From: Roridomyces roridus
Taxonomy: Eukaryota > Basidiomycota > Agaricomycetes > Agaricales > Mycenaceae
DNA: 64,000 bases
Assembly (NCBI GenBank): GCA_029378245.1
Contig: JARKIF010000033.1
Span: 1-64,000, forward strand
Direction of reading: 5' to 3'
How positions within the stretch are numbered: the stretch's first letter is position 1; every line of letters starts with the position of its first letter. Position numbers and translations under genes: made by a program. Under the pieces are notes generated by a model that saw only the letters and a list, made by a program, of their open reading frames with translations, was not told the origin of the DNA and searched no databases. Of the stretch, positions 22,202-34,755 are shown piece by piece.

Positions 22202-22607
22202 TGGACCCCGGTCATCTGTCGCTGAGACAGTTGGTCTCCGGCTCCTCGCGCTTTAGAAGGAGTATTGTTCTGTGTTCAGTCCATGTCTCCTTCCATTTCA
22301 CTTGTCGTTAATCGAAGATTTTGGAGCGAGGCACCAACGACCCCGCGAGGAAGTCTTGAAATGAAATGAATCGTTTGTATAAGCTGCATAGATATAAGAA
22401 TTATGTCTTGAACCTAAGTAATACCTGCCCTTGCACTCTTGGCCCGAGCCCGAGGGGATACAACATCCACAGCACCTCCCCAGCAAGAACAGGAGGTTCA
22501 ACTTGGGCTTCAACGACGTAAAGCTGGTGTCAAGCGTGAGTCAATCGCTGTCATTGGCAGTGCCGCCTTACGGCAGCACCTCTCTTTCTTCTCACCACCA
22601 CACCACC
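22202..22607. other. Intergenic, no gene seen
   Basis: This is 3' flank of the F-box-like gene and 5' flank of the membrane-protein gene. An open frame runs through it from 22439 but has no ATG, so I treat it as leader sequence. Confidence 0.4.
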
Positions 22608-23200
22608 ATGCCAGCGAGTCGCACCGCAGCCATCCACTGTCTCATCGTCGTCTTCTCATTCGTTCTTCTCGCCGCCCTACCATACATCCTCGGTGCCTTC
22701 CCACAGACTGCCGCTGCCGCCCCCCGACGTTCTTGTGGGTGAACGACCGTATCTGGCAGGCAGGCGCTGTCGTGGGGCTCGTCAGCACCTTCGTCAACCT
22801 ATACATATTCCTTCGCCGGTGCTTCTCCTCAGTGCGCTTGGCCCAGCGCACACCCAGCCCAGCGGCGCTCGAGGAGGGCACCGCCTCTCCCGTCGACCCT
22901 GATGCCACTCCCAAATCCGAGAGGCTATCGAGCATCCTCAACGCCATAACGAGCGCGCTCCTCCCATTCAACTACTTCCTCTCTCACGGCACCCTCTCGC
23001 TCGACAAGCCCCTCCTCGTCAACGTGGCCGACTTTGCCATGTTCCTCATTGACGGGCTAGAGAGCATCGCCGTCATCGTCGTCCTCGTTTGTCTGGGGGC
23101 CAAGGTGTATCAGGTCTTTAGGCCTTCTACTACTACGGAGGAGGAGGAGGGGAAGGAAGAGGAGGCTGTGGGCGAGAAGCACGCGCCGGAGAAAGTGTGA
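22608..23200 (+). CDS. Small multi-pass membrane protein (possible frameshift)
   Basis: The best start is ATG 22608 in a strong ACCATG context. It gives a hydrophobic signal or first transmembrane segment, HCLIVVFSFVLLAALPYIL. This frame closes near 22740. One base away, a second frame carries the rest: QAGAVVGLVSTFVNLYIF (TM2), a Pro/Ser loop, LLVNVADFAMFLIDGLE and SIAVIVVLVCLGAKVYQVF (TM3-4), and an acidic tail EEEEGKEEEAVGEK, ending at TGA 23200. The switch falls in a CCCCCC run near 22720. A one-base length error there would join the frames, and no intron of acceptable length fits. I see no family signature. Confidence 0.55.
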
Positions 23201-23471
23201 TGACGACCGGGACTCTCTTTTGTCGTGTACGTCTATTGAATCCAAGAATGAATTTAAATCCTGCCCTGAGGGACCGCAACTCCGTACTGACATATATACA
23301 CACCGTGTTCTGTCATGATCCGGATGTTGTCCCGGACACTGAAACGATGCGACACGCTTGCAACAGATACCATCCCGCCGTAGTACATTGCGAGACCGTC
23401 ACCCGACACTTCTCGCGCGAGTTTCATGGACGGCAAGTGCATCAGGGGGGTATTCTCGGCTTGGACTGCAG

Positions 23472-23478
23472 TATATAA
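23472..23478 (+). promoter_or_regulatory. TATA box of the expansin-like gene at 23606
   Basis: GTATATAAGCC lies about 130 bp upstream of the ATG and is followed by a long pyrimidine-rich leader (CTTCCTTCTCTCCTCTCC type). Such leaders are common before highly expressed fungal genes. Confidence 0.6.
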
Positions 23479-23605
23479 GCCCTGCTTCAGATGCAGGGAA
23501 TCCTCAAGCTAGTCTTCCCTTCTTCCTTCTCTCCTCTCCTTTACACCCTTTTCGAATTCTTCCTTTCGCCGGTCGTCCTTCCTCTTCACCTCTTCACTCA
23601 ACAAA

Positions 23606-24269
23606 ATGCTCTTCAAAACCCTCCCTCTCGTCCTCGCCTCCATGCTCGTCGCGGTGTACTCGGCGCCGATGCCCCTCGCAGTAGAGTCTCGCGCCACAAC
23701 GTTCACCGGTGATGGTGGGTTCCCTCTGTTCTGCTGCCTTCATCCGGTTATTCAGCGGCTCATGACTAATGCAATTAAGGCACGTTCTTCCAACCTGGCC
23801 TTGGCGCCTGCGGCAAGACCAACACAGCGAGCGACCTCATCGTAGCCGTCGGTCATGGGACGTTTGATTCCTTCCCGTGCGTTCAGCCCTTCTATTCGAA
23901 GTTGAACGTTGACCTCGAATTCAATCTCTTTTCAGAGGCGCGACGGCCAACCCGAACGTGTATGTGAACGACGGTTGGATGCTGAATTATATGAAGGCTG
24001 ACTGGATACAAAACAGTAACCCCATCTGTGGCAAAAAGTTGAAAGCGAGCTGTACGTTCTACATCTTTCCTTCTTCCTTTAGATCCTCATTCTAATAAAA
24101 ATTCATCCACCTACTTACAGTCGGCGGTAAATCTGTGGAAGTGACAGTAGCCGACCGGTGCGCCGGATGTGCGGGCGCTGCGGATCTCGATTTCACCTCC
24201 ACTGCGTTTGGAAAGTTGGCGGCGACGAGTGTGGGGAGGATTCATGGTGTCAAGTGGGAGTTTGTTTGA
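23606..24269 (+). CDS. Secreted RlpA/expansin-like double-psi beta-barrel protein 1
   Basis: This is a small secreted protein of the barwin/RlpA-like (DPBB) family, thought to act on the cell wall or at the host surface without catalysis. Exons: 23606-23714 (signal peptide LPLVLASMLVAVYSAPMPLA, then TTFTGDG), 23780-23876 (TFFQPGLGACGKTNTASDLI ... HGTFDSFP), 23936-23959, 24017-24051 (NPICGKKLKA) and 24121-24269 (GKSVEVTVADRCAGCAGAAD, then DFTSTAFGKLA ... GVKWEFV). Every junction is GT/AG and keeps frame. The family core (GACG, VxDxCxGC, DLxxxAF) is intact and six cysteine positions are as expected. A paralogue with the same exon plan lies at 30438-31146, pointing the other way. Confidence 0.9.
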
Positions 24270-24499
24270 GTGGGGTGTGGGGTGTGGCTGTTTAATTATT
24301 ATTGGGTGTGCTTGCTCACTGTTGCAATGCAATGATGCTCGGATGCCGAACAGTTTTCAAAGCCTGAGATACAAGGTACGTCTAGCGCTGCTAGAAGTTG
24401 GAAGGCACGACTCGGCATAGAAATCATTCAACAATTCATACATCCAACTCGTAAAATTACAACGACAACAACAACGCGACTCGAATGCCAAACAACAAT
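24270..24499. other. Short convergent intergenic region
   Basis: Between two converging stops. It holds a GT-rich stretch, TGGGGTGTGGGGTGTGGCTG, after the first gene's stop and no coding signal. Confidence 0.4.
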
Positions 24500-27400
24500 C
24501 TACCAAGTCTTTGGGCTACAACATCCGTCAGTGAGTCATCCGTCGGGTAAGGAAGTAAAAGAACGCACCCAAACGTCTGCCCCGGCGCAAGCCCCCTAAC
24601 AGGCGTCCCGCCGCCTGCAACGCCATAGTCCGCATTCTTGATGATAACCTGGAATCCTTGATTGAGCCGGCGCAATACTATGAGAGAGAGGCAGGACGTA
24701 CCGTGTTACCCCACCACGCTTGAACGTTCGTGAGACCGATCTTCACGACAACAAGTCAGTCATATATGTTTCGGTGCGGAGGTAGACAACTAACCGTGCC
24801 GTTCTTGGGGAACTGCAAGCAGAAGAAAACGAGGATGATGCCGACTGCGACGCCAGAGTCAAGCGCGGCGGAGAGGACGTCTGCAGCGAGCGTTAGTTAC
24901 AGTTTTCGGTTCCAGCTTCCTAGCTTTGCCGAAAGAGCCGACTCACAGTTGTACTTTGTCCACCAGGAGAAGTGACGCCTTCGGATCACGTATTGGAAGA
25001 TGAAGCCCACGAAGCTAGAATCGATCGGGGTCAGCAACTTGAAAACAAGAAGAACTAGTACTCACGCCCAAGGAACAAAGTTCAGCGCAGTAGCCGGCGG
25101 GATGATACCAGTACCGTTGAAGATGACGGGGAAGCTGGGTTTCAAACCATGATGAGAAAGATCGTGCAAGTAAAACAAAACAAAACGCACTTGACGTATT
25201 TGAGGAAGCTGTTGGGATACTTCTTGTTCAGACTCCAGGTGATCGCCGGTGCGGCGGCGCCGACGAGGAAGAAGAACAGAAGGGCTAGATAGATGGTTGA
25301 ACAAGTCGAACTGGGTCCAAAATGACACGGAAACTCACGGCTGGTGAAAAAGAATGAATGAGAATGATGTCGTTGTGGAAGAAAATTGAGGCGTATACGC
25401 ACTAGTACGTCTGTCCCTTGGAGAATTGCAACTTCGGGCCAATAACACCTTGAAAGGAGTGGTCAGCCGGTACAGTATGAGCCCGAGTCGATGTAGAATG
25501 TACCCCACTGAGGAGAATTAAATCAGCCGCGCCTAAAAAAAGGATGATGGAAAACGACGCACGATGATACTAGCCGTGCCAAAGACTTCCGTGCTTGGGC
25601 AGATGAAACTAGGATGATTGAGATGGGAGTCAAAAGGTTTGCCAAGGAGGTGGATTTACCCGTCTTTCTGGCTGGGAGAGCAGAAGTCCCTGGAGAGGAT
25701 TCACATCAGCTCTGCTATGCCAGTTCTAGCCCAAAGAGCGCACTTGATATTCGTAAACATCCACGCTTGCACGCCGAGCTGGACGGTGCCAGCGATGACG
25801 GTGGCAACGACCTGTCCCCAGAACATAGCCCGCGGCGGGATCTTCATGTAATGCCCCAACTTGAAGTCGGACGTAAAGGTCAGGGCCTGCGCCATAGTTA
25901 TGTATCCCCAGGTCTTGAACATCCTAGGGCATCGAATTGGTCATAAATACGAAAGCAAGATAGAGAAGAACAAACATCATAGCAACTGGCCGCCCAGGGA
26001 GCGCGTACCCAATGACGAGCTCGGTGATAACGTTCAATCCAACCTGCTGGTTGGTAATAGCTTGAATCATTCCAATGGGAATGACATATGTGAACGCTTC
26101 GAGGGTGAGATGCCGTCTTCAGCTACCCTTCGGTTGGGTTGGGAAGGGGACTCACAAATCGCGAGCGCAAGGATGAATGCCCAGACGGGCATCTGGCTTT
26201 TGAGGTAACTATTTCAGCACTGGGAGAAAACGGACAAGGTACGTTCACTCACGTCGGCCAAACTTCAATACTGATGATCCCAAGAACGAACATGGCCACG
26301 AAGAGCACCGCGTACCACCACTCGGGGACTACATTCATCGATTGGAGAAATGTTCAACGTGGAATATTAGCACGCACCCTGAGGGTACCGAGACATCAAA
26401 CGCGCGTGGATATCCGGTTGTTCGTGCAGAGCGCGACGCGACTGGACCCAAATCTGTTTGCGGAAGTAAAGGAGCGCGTGCGTCAACGTCGCTGGAAGAG
26501 TATCAAGTTAGCTGACGCGAGGATAAGATGGGATGTGACACACCGGTGATCGAGGCGAAGGATAGCCTACGGTTCGGTGAGCGTTTATCACAGAGGAAGA
26601 AGAAATCTTACCCGTATGCGATAGCGAAAGTCGTCGAGAGGAACAGCGGACTGTAGTTGCGGTACGCCTCCAAGTCAATCGTCGACTCCGGCGTCAAAAT
26701 CCTCGTAACGTTGTACGTTTGCATTTGGTTGTCGTACTGATTGATTCATCCTTTAGTCGCTTTGAAAAACAGAGGAAGACAGCACTGACAGATATCCTCG
26801 ACGATATCCTGCGTCGGAAAAAGATCAACACGTGGAGTGAAAAAAAATATTTGGAATCACGTACGGCATGTACAAGCCGAACCAAGTGTTGGTGAACTGC
26901 GCCCGGAACAATAGAGTTGAGATTCGGGCCTCTGCAAGATTCGGCCGGAGATACGCACGTAGAGAACAGGAACGAGGAACCAGAAGAAGAATACGAAGCC
27001 TGTTCATCCAGTATATCAGCCTGAGACCGAGCCTTGCACATGGACAGCAAGTACCTGCGAAGATGTTGGCTTCAGCCCACCCTGCAAGGAGCGCCAATCA
27101 GTATTTCGTACAGAACAGAAGAAAGAGTATGTACAGGGAGTGGCAAGCGGAGATCCGATAAGTGTGATTTGGTTCCAGTCGAAGGTTAGGATTGACATGC
27201 CCTGCACGAGTGAGTCAGCATACGCCAAGAGTAGCATTGACAGCGAGCCGGACCATGCCGTGGTAATATCTACAAGACACACATTAGCTCCAGTAGTTTT
27301 CATTCATCGGCTCTGCTTACCCAAAGAGCTGTGCGATGGCTGGTGGATTTTGAGCAATAATCGGGGTTTACAAGGTGCGGAGACGTACTCGTGTTATTGG

Positions 27401-28940
27401 GTTTGATCCAGACGACCCAGGAGAAGAACGACAGAGCCCCAACTATGTAATCACAAACACAATCAACATGTGAACACCGGAAGAAAGGAGGAGGACGTAC
27501 ACAAATACCCAGGGACAAAGTCTACGCGTATCAAATCCAATCAGTCAAACACACTGGATTGGATCGAGGATAAAAGATTCACTCACACCAGAGGACTGAC
27601 CCCAAGAACACGTACAGGAAGAATCGTTCACGGCTCAGACCCCCGCGTTGTCCGACACCGGCGTAGTACTGCGAGTGGAGGGTGTTGAACAGGGCGCAGT
27701 TGACCAGGTTCGTAGGCCAGACTGACAGATTCTTCAGCACGAGAAATTGAAGTTGAGGGGGACGTACTCATAGAGGGCGGTGCGACGAGGAAGCGGCGCG
27801 CAATCCCGCCGATGGAGAAGCCGATCAGCTGAGTGGACATGACGACGAACCATTGATCTGATCGAGGGTGGTTCGAATGGATGGGTTTATCCAGAGAAGT
27901 ACTCACAATCAAAGTTGTAGATCTGGTTATAATAGACCCGCTGGACTGCGACTATAATAACCAGTCAGAACAATCTAGAAAAGCGGAGCACCGAATCCGA
28001 CTTACTGATATCTAGTGGATGCCGCCGTCCGTCTTTAGTTTAGCCTTCGCAGTGAATGGCACACGACCCTACCAGTAGCATAGGCACTCTGTGATCCGAC
28101 GTTGGCCTAATGAAGGAAGGGCCGAAGTCAGCTGGCGAGTTCCCGGTGGCTATAAACAGAACACAGACCATAATCTACCAGGCACCGGTAAGTCGACATT
28201 GCCGAGTGAGTGTGAGAGCGCAAAGGAGCGAACGCACCGTGATCAACACATGCTCCTTGACGGTGAAAATTCCAGGGTTTATCTCCACACCCCATACGCG
28301 CCAGCGGGGCACGTATGCAGCCCAGGCGCGGCCAACGGGGAAGGTGAGCAGTTGCGCGACGATGGCGGTGATCGTCACCGAAGGAAAGCGGAAGAAGAAC
28401 TGCGAGAATGAGAGAGGTGTTTTGCCAGGAGGAGGACAACGCACAAATTGGTTAAGCCCAGGGATGATGATGGCCCATACGAGGCCGAGGGTCCATGCGC
28501 GGAATGTGTTGCAGGGCATTTCAAAGTCGTCTTGAAGAGATCAGCAAGCGCGCAAAGGCAGCGGTGCGTAGCTAATCGTACCCGTGTTGGCTACAGCAGA
28601 TCGCACCTCCGGGTACGGACTTTCGTCGTCGAGGGCAACGATGTGCTCCTTGTCCAAGTTGGGGTCGTCAAAGTGAGCGCCGGCGAGCTCCTACGGAGGT
28701 ACAGTCAGCCACAATACCAGTCGAAAGAGTGGTGGATTACTCACCGCGATGTTATCGTCTGTGGAGCACAGAGCGTCATCTCAGCTTCCAGCAGAGAAAA
28801 GGACCTGGACGCTTACCATCCAGAGGCACTACGCCCGCCTCGGCAGCCTTCTCATCGAGGATCTTTTCATCCTGCGACGACTCTTGCGACATCAACCTCG
28901 CATTCTGGTAGTGCGGTACTTCACTTTGAATGTCGGCCAT
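24500..28940 (-). CDS. Oligopeptide transporter, OPT family
   Basis: This multi-pass plasma-membrane transporter should import small peptides with protons. The cytosolic N-terminus starts at ATG 28940: MADIQSEVPHYQNARLMSQE, then SPYPEVRSAVANT. Membrane exons follow: DDFEMPCNTFRAWTLGLVW with IIPGLNQF; FPSVTITAIVAQLLTFPVGR; and the family signature NPGIFTVKEHVLITV. Many short exons continue to VPWAFVGFIFQYVIRRRHF, LDSGVAVGIILVFFCLQF and the terminal exons GLAPGQTFG and PKTW, with TAG at 24500. The NPGxFxxKEHVLI motif and the C-terminal GQTFGPxxW are diagnostic. I count roughly 18 exons. Middle exon ends were not all checked, so a hidden break in 25-27.5 kb cannot be excluded. Confidence 0.85.
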
Positions 28941-30437
28941 GAGGGAGAGAAGGAAGGCACACGGAGGAGGGGACCCACGGGCTTATAACGGTGGCCCTCT
29001 CGGGGATTCAGAATCCACTTTCCTAATTTCGTCGCAGGAAGCACATGTATCGGATCCTAATTGAGGGTTTTCGTTATACCGTCCGTGACTGAGAGACCTG
29101 GGTCCAGATAAATATGTGCAAGCGGGTATCGGAGATATCAAGACATAGTCCACCGTCCACCGTCGCGGCCAGTGCGGAGGCCTACTGGAAAGGCGCTCAA
29201 GTACGGGTAGAGAATCAGCCATCTACCGTGTATGAGAGATTTCCCAAAACGCCGGCCGAGTGGAACTAGATTTGCCCTTGTGTGGGATGGCGACGTGTCA
29301 TGTGGAGATTTGGTGGGAAGTGCGCCCCGAAGAAGGAGTTATCTGGCCTGCCCTGTGTCGTAACTTGTTGAACTCCTTTGGCCTCGAGTGAGAATGAACC
29401 GCAGCATCGAACCGCAGCATCGAAGCCACGGGCGCTCGGTGTGCTCGGGTTGGTGATGATGGGAAACGTTGACAGATGTCACGTGCAGATGACGAATCGG
29501 ACTCGAAATGGCTTGTCCGCTCCCAAGCCGCTCCATGATCCATCATCTCACTACCCTCGTCCGAACTCTAGAGCTATGGATAGCAAGAATAGAACACAGT
29601 CCCCGCGCTGGCCATTGGAGAAAACACCTCGTTGCGATGGGTCGGACGACTTTCGATCCAGCTCGAGTCTCTCAGGCCGCCTCATGACCAGCCTACGCGA
29701 AGGCCCACAGTTGTCAAGAACCCAGGAACGCTCCATGTCTCATCCTTATCCAGCTCAAACGCTTTCGGCATCACCCGGCGGCAGCAAACTATCATCTGTA
29801 CTGGCAGACGCCGTCCAAGTAGCACGCAAGAACATTCACTGGGAACGGTATCAAACCAGACATTCTAGCTGCCAGGCTGGCACCTCGCAATTCATCCACA
29901 CCACTCAAATTTGGAATCTCTTGACGGCGTGCGACGTTCTCAGTGGGTAGGTACACACCGGTTGGCATGGGAGGAAGGATACCCTTTCCGGCACCCGACG
30001 GCCCTGTACGGATTCCCTTCTTATCACAACAAGCCTGGACATGCCGGCGGGATGATATTCTCCCGCTGAAGGTTCCCACTGCCGGTCAGTCGCAAGTCCT
30101 TACCGGAAGGCAGCAATTGAATCGAATTGCAATTGAAAGAAGCAAGCTCGGGGCTCGGGTTCCCGCCTTATCTTCACTCCGCTCTGCGTCCATGGACCCA
30201 GCGCAGGGTAACAGGTTACCGTTACCGACAGTCCCGCTCCCGTCCACGTATTGAAGCGGAAACCCAACATCTCCTGGAGCATCGGCTGGCAGATCCCTTT
30301 CCGCATCGCAACTGTCTAATTCTCGAAAACATGTACATTTCCTTCTATCCGTGGTTCCCCGCACCGCCGTTATTTAGCCTTACTGTACAAAAGACCGCAA
30401 ATGCCACCCAAACCAAACCACTCCATAATCATCCCAG
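28941..30437. other. Intergenic, 1.5 kb, no gene resolved
   Basis: It contains the OPT promoter (TTATAAGCC on the minus strand near 28980) and a short tandem duplication GAACCGCAGCATC at about 29396-29421. Some long open frames (29378-29950) lack an ATG and any splice logic. Confidence 0.4.
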
Positions 30438-31146
30438 TCAAAGCCACTCCCATTGAACCCCTTTGAGCCGCCCCACCGCAAGCGGCGAAAGCTTCTTGAA
30501 GCCCGCTTCAGTAAAATCGAGGTCCGCGGCGCCGGCGCACCCGGCGCAGCGGTCTTGGACTGATACTTCTACGGATTTGCCTTGATCTGCAATCGGGATA
30601 TTAGTCAACGTGCAAATTGGCGAAGAGGAAGAGGAGGATGAATACGCACACGTCGCCTTTAATTTCCTCCCACAAATTGGGTTGCTGCAGGAAAGAAGGA
30701 GCGGATCAGCACGCGAAGGTCGGAAGCCATATGCAATTGATTTCATTAAGGAAAATTGAAGCGTCACACTTACTTGTTCGGATTGCCCGACTCATCCGCG
30801 CCGCTAACCCAGGATTTCAGCAAATAGTTGATACTTAATTAGAAGTGAAAGCCCGCCACGATGGCTGGCTACTCACGGGAATGAATCGAACACACCATGA
30901 CCGACTGCGACGATGAGTTGGCCCGCGCTGTTGGTGACGCCGCACGCGCCGAGGCCTGGGGCGTAAAATGTACCTAATGATGATATTAGACTCTGGAGTT
31001 GCAGACCGGATGTACGTACCATCCCCAGAGTAATTCTTCTTCAAAGCGTCCAATTGCGCCTCGGAGGCAACCGGCGCACAATACGCCGACAGAAATGTGT
31101 AGCACAGGGCGACGAGAAGGAGGACGATGGTCGGGAAACGCTCCAT
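30438..31146 (-). CDS. Secreted RlpA/expansin-like double-psi beta-barrel protein 2
   Basis: This is a paralogue of the gene at 23606-24269, with the same five-exon plan. Exons on the minus strand: 31146-31020 (signal peptide TIVLLLVALCYTFLSAYCAP, then NYSGDG), 30973-30877 (TFYAPGLGACGVTNSAGQLI ... HGVFDSFP), 30803-30774, 30684-30650 (NPICGRKLKAT) and 30586-30438 (GKSVEVSVQDRCAGCAGAAD, then DFTEAGFKKLS ... GVQWEWL, TGA). All joins are GT/AG and in frame. Cysteine positions match the first copy. The pair encloses the OPT transporter gene in convergent orientation. The copies are clearly diverged, so this is not a very recent duplication. Confidence 0.9.
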
Positions 31147-32199
31147 GAGGGACACTAGTTCAAACTGCACAGCGGCTAATACGTGAAGCCACCCAGGATT
31201 GAGGCGAGTAGCGCTGTAGGCTGGGAGATGAACTGGGGGGAAGGGCCTAGGTGGGGGGCTCTCTGAGCGGTCGAATTTATGTAAAATCCGACCCATGGGC
31301 TTCGCCAAGAGCTGTGCGAATCGGAGGCTACCGGAGGCCGGGACTACGGACTTTTCATGCTCCGTCAGCATAGGCGTCGAACCAAAGTCGGATTTTGAGG
31401 CTACTTGGCGGCGGCTGGGGTGTTGAGTCGGAGTCGGACTTGATTGTTGCTTGAATGGTAGGAAACAAGCCCGTGCTGCGCGCGTGGGTCCGTGAAGGAC
31501 GCGGTCTCTACAGGCTTGCTGTCGTTCAGAATTCAGGAGGCCACGGAGGAGAATGGGATTTGTAGCGAGATGAAATTGAGGAAGAGCCGAAGTCGTATAG
31601 CTAATTCATGGTCGTAGATTAACTGCCAATTCGGAAATTCGTTAGCAGAGGAAATGGGTGTGTGTAGTCAGCGTGCGGGTCCTGCGGTAGTTCCAGCGTC
31701 GTCATAGGGGAGCTCGAGGGCTGGATAATTACATTGCTTCATAGGCTCTGGGTATGGACTTGTTGCCCTGTAAGCGGAAACTCGTAATTGCTTTTGCAGA
31801 AATTGCACCTGGACTGTCACAACACCTGGAGCTCCTCGGAGTGGACCTTGAGTGGACCCGTTAGTTTCAGTGTGATCTGAGCCAAAACAGCAGCTGAGAC
31901 CAAGCTGAGACGTCGGCACGGACGAACGGTTTGCAAGAGCCGCGAGGCGGCTTGAAGGCGGCGGTCATGGGCGTGGGAGACAGGCGCAGCGTGGCAGTGG
32001 TGATATCGCCGTCCCGATTTGATCCGTGACTTTTGACTCTTGTCTTCTTTCAATCTTCTTTGCGCCTCGTTCCTTTGCGCCCATTGTTCTTTCGAGCTTG
32101 TTTGTTCCTTTCCTGGCGGTAAAGACCTTCCTTGTTCTTTGTGTCGTTGCCTATAGAGTCCACGCGGTGAGAACCAAGTGAGCACGCTGCGCCCCTCTC
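31147..32199. other. Intergenic between the divergent expansin-like and SNF2 genes
   Basis: About 1 kb of shared upstream sequence with no coding region found. Antisense frames at 31668-32185 have no splice-consistent structure. Confidence 0.4.
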
Positions 32200-34755
32200 A
32201 TGACTTCCCTCATTCGCTGGGCACTATCCTTTTTCATAGCCGTGGATGAGCCGGCAGACGTCGATGAGGTGCGTTGAATCTCCCCCGATTCCCCAGCATC
32301 GAATCTCACCAGCCCTGACAGCCGTCTCGACCGATATACCCCGACCTCTCCAGCGAGAAATGGACGCTCAGAGAACAAGAATCAGTCCGATACCTCAGCA
32401 GAGAATTGACAAAATCTCTCAGCATCCGAATATCCGAACCGCCCCGCCCGCGACGAACCCCGCTGATAATCCGAAAAGGCGCAGGACTCGCCGTCTTCGA
32501 GAACGGAAAGCCGCTACATCCGTACCAGGCGACTGATGTCGAACGTCTGCTGGACCGTGAAGCAAAGGGTTTGTCTCCTATTTTGGGCTATACAATGGGG
32601 TGCGTCTTTTCCAGCTGACTGCGGCCTCGACCGGAATAGTTATACCGTGACATACTTAGGCTTGGGAAGACGCCAACTGCGATCGCGCTCATATGCTCCA
32701 ACCCAGCGAAGACCGGATCTGGCACTTTTCGGACCACCATGTGAGTGTTTTGAATGTCCGCCGGCATGCCGCAGTCGCTCATGGACGTGTTGGTTAGCGT
32801 GATAGTGCCCAACGTCGGGACTATGGCCCACTGGGTCACGCAAGTCAAGATATTTGCGCCGAATCTCTCAGTGGTGCAGTACCATGGTCCTCGAAAACGA
32901 CAGATGGGTAAGTTTCCTGGCAGTCTGTTATCGTCCGTCCGTCTAATCTGTCCGCAGATCCATGTACTGCCGACATCACGGTGAGTCTTGGTCCGAGGTC
33001 GTACACTCTCTTGCTTATATGCAATGCGTATAGCTGGTCACCTTTGCGGAGCTCAGTACGCGGCCTACACGAGCAAAGTCAACGGCGATGCACAACAGTT
33101 CTCGTTATTCCTTGGGACGTTTCATCGGGTCGTTCTCGGTGAGCCGGCATTCAAGAGAGCATCTACTGTACTTGACTATTAACAATTCCTCAGACGAGGC
33201 GCACAATATCAGAAACCCTGACTCGGCGGTCGCGAAAGCCAGCTGGGCACTCAAGAAGACCCACGCATTGTGTCTGACTGGGACGGTGGCGCAGGTTAGT
33301 TTACATTTCATTTCGACGACAATATTTAAATCTCGTATGCAGAACACCATCAAGGACCTCTTTTCGTTGTTCAAGTTTCTCAACATCAGCGGTGGCAAGG
33401 GCTTGAACGATCAAGTCACCTTTAACGAGCTCATCACCGCTCCGTTTCGACGGGGAGAGAAGATAAAGTCGACTCGATTGCTTGTTGTTCGTCTATTTCG
33501 TCGACTCCCATCCATTGGAGCTGATGACTGGCCCATCGTTAGGAAGTTCTCAAAGACTGCCTAATTTACCGGCCGAAAGACAGCGAAGGCCCTCTCGAAC
33601 TCAGGTTGCCGACCCTTCACGAACCAGCCGTCGTCCGGGTCCAGTTGACGCAGGCGGAGCGCGAGGTGTATGCATATATCGGGCATGTCCACAAGTTCCG
33701 CAGCGCGTGGGCCAAGTTGATTCGATTGCGGCAAGGTGAGCTCCCTATTCCATACACATGAGTCTGCTGTTGAATCCTACTAGCTGTCGACCACCCGGCC
33801 CTGTTGACGAAGGCGCTGCACAAGGGGGACGTCGGCCCCAAGCCCGACGATACGTCGGATCTGATGCGTCATATGTGAGCGGCGAGCGCTCTTCTTCGCT
33901 GGACACTGACACGGAATCCCAGGCTTGACAACTCTCTTGAAGACCCCCAGTCCGTCATCCAGAAAGACATCCCCGTCGAGATCAAGACGCTCCCCGCCGA
34001 GCTGCAGCGGTACGCGGAAATCTTCGAGACGAAATACGATTCGAGCAAGTTGCGCGCCGTTTGGGAGATCTTGAGTAGCATTGCGGATGGAGAGAAGACC
34101 ATCATCTTTGTGAGTAAATATTTCTTCCTTCCCGTCATGGATGGCGACTGATCGGTTTCTGCAGTCACACTTCTTGACCAGTATAGACATGCTGGGGGAA
34201 ATGCTCACCCGAAGGGACGTGCCCTATGCACGGTGTACGTTCTACTCCCTGTTTCCGCTGATCACTGATTCATGGTCACCCCGATAGATGACGGCCGCAT
34301 GAGCCCCTCCGAGCGCGTATCCTCCCTCGAACGTATCAGCACCGACCCGGGCTGCAAGGTTCTCCTGCTCTCCATCATGGCCGGCGGAGTGGGTCTGGAT
34401 ATCCAAGCTTGCAATCACGTCGTTTTGATGGACCCGTGGTGGAATCCTTATGTTGAGGTTCGTTTTTTTTTATTGGATTCACTCACCTCGTGATGCTTAT
34501 ATATTTAGGAGCAAGCCATCTCGCGCGCCCATCGGATCGGCCAGGCGCGCGACGTGCGTGTGTATAGACTTGTGGTGGACGATTCGGTCGAAGAGTCTAT
34601 CGTCAAGGTTCGTTTCTTTCAATTTCCTTTGGTGATATCCGTCATTGAATTCCGAATCCCAGACTCAGGACCGCAAGAGGGAGGAGATTGGTGGGCTTTT
34701 GAGTCTGTGTGCGATTCCGAGTGTAAAGGAGATGCGGGGTTGGGTTGGAGGTTGA
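32200..34755 (+). CDS. SNF2-family DNA-dependent ATPase/helicase-like protein
   Basis: This is a chromatin-remodelling-type ATPase of about 600 residues. Exon 1 starts at ATG 32200 (MTSLIRWALSFFIAVDEPAD) and joins PSRPIYPDLSSEKWTLRE. The helicase motifs are in order: Q-type LHPYQATDVERLLDREAKG; motif I MGLGKTPTAIAL, split by an intron; Ia TIVIVPNVGTMAHW; II DEAHNIRNP; III CLTGTVAQ then NTIKDLFSLFKFL; V SIMAGGVGLDIQACNHVV with DPWWNPYVE; and VI EQAISRAHRIGQARDVRVYR. The end is IPSVKEMRGWVGG and TGA at 34755. Motif III has Val-Ala where most relatives have Pro-Ile/Leu (LTGTPxQN). No RING or HIRAN domain is seen, so the subfamily (Rad5/Rad16-like or other) stays open. The first exon is the least certain. 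Confidence 0.85.

Noticed and set aside
22439..23200. One 253-residue ORF as the membrane-protein gene
   Set aside because: It begins at TTG with no in-frame ATG before the transmembrane region; the ATG at 22608 has a far better context.
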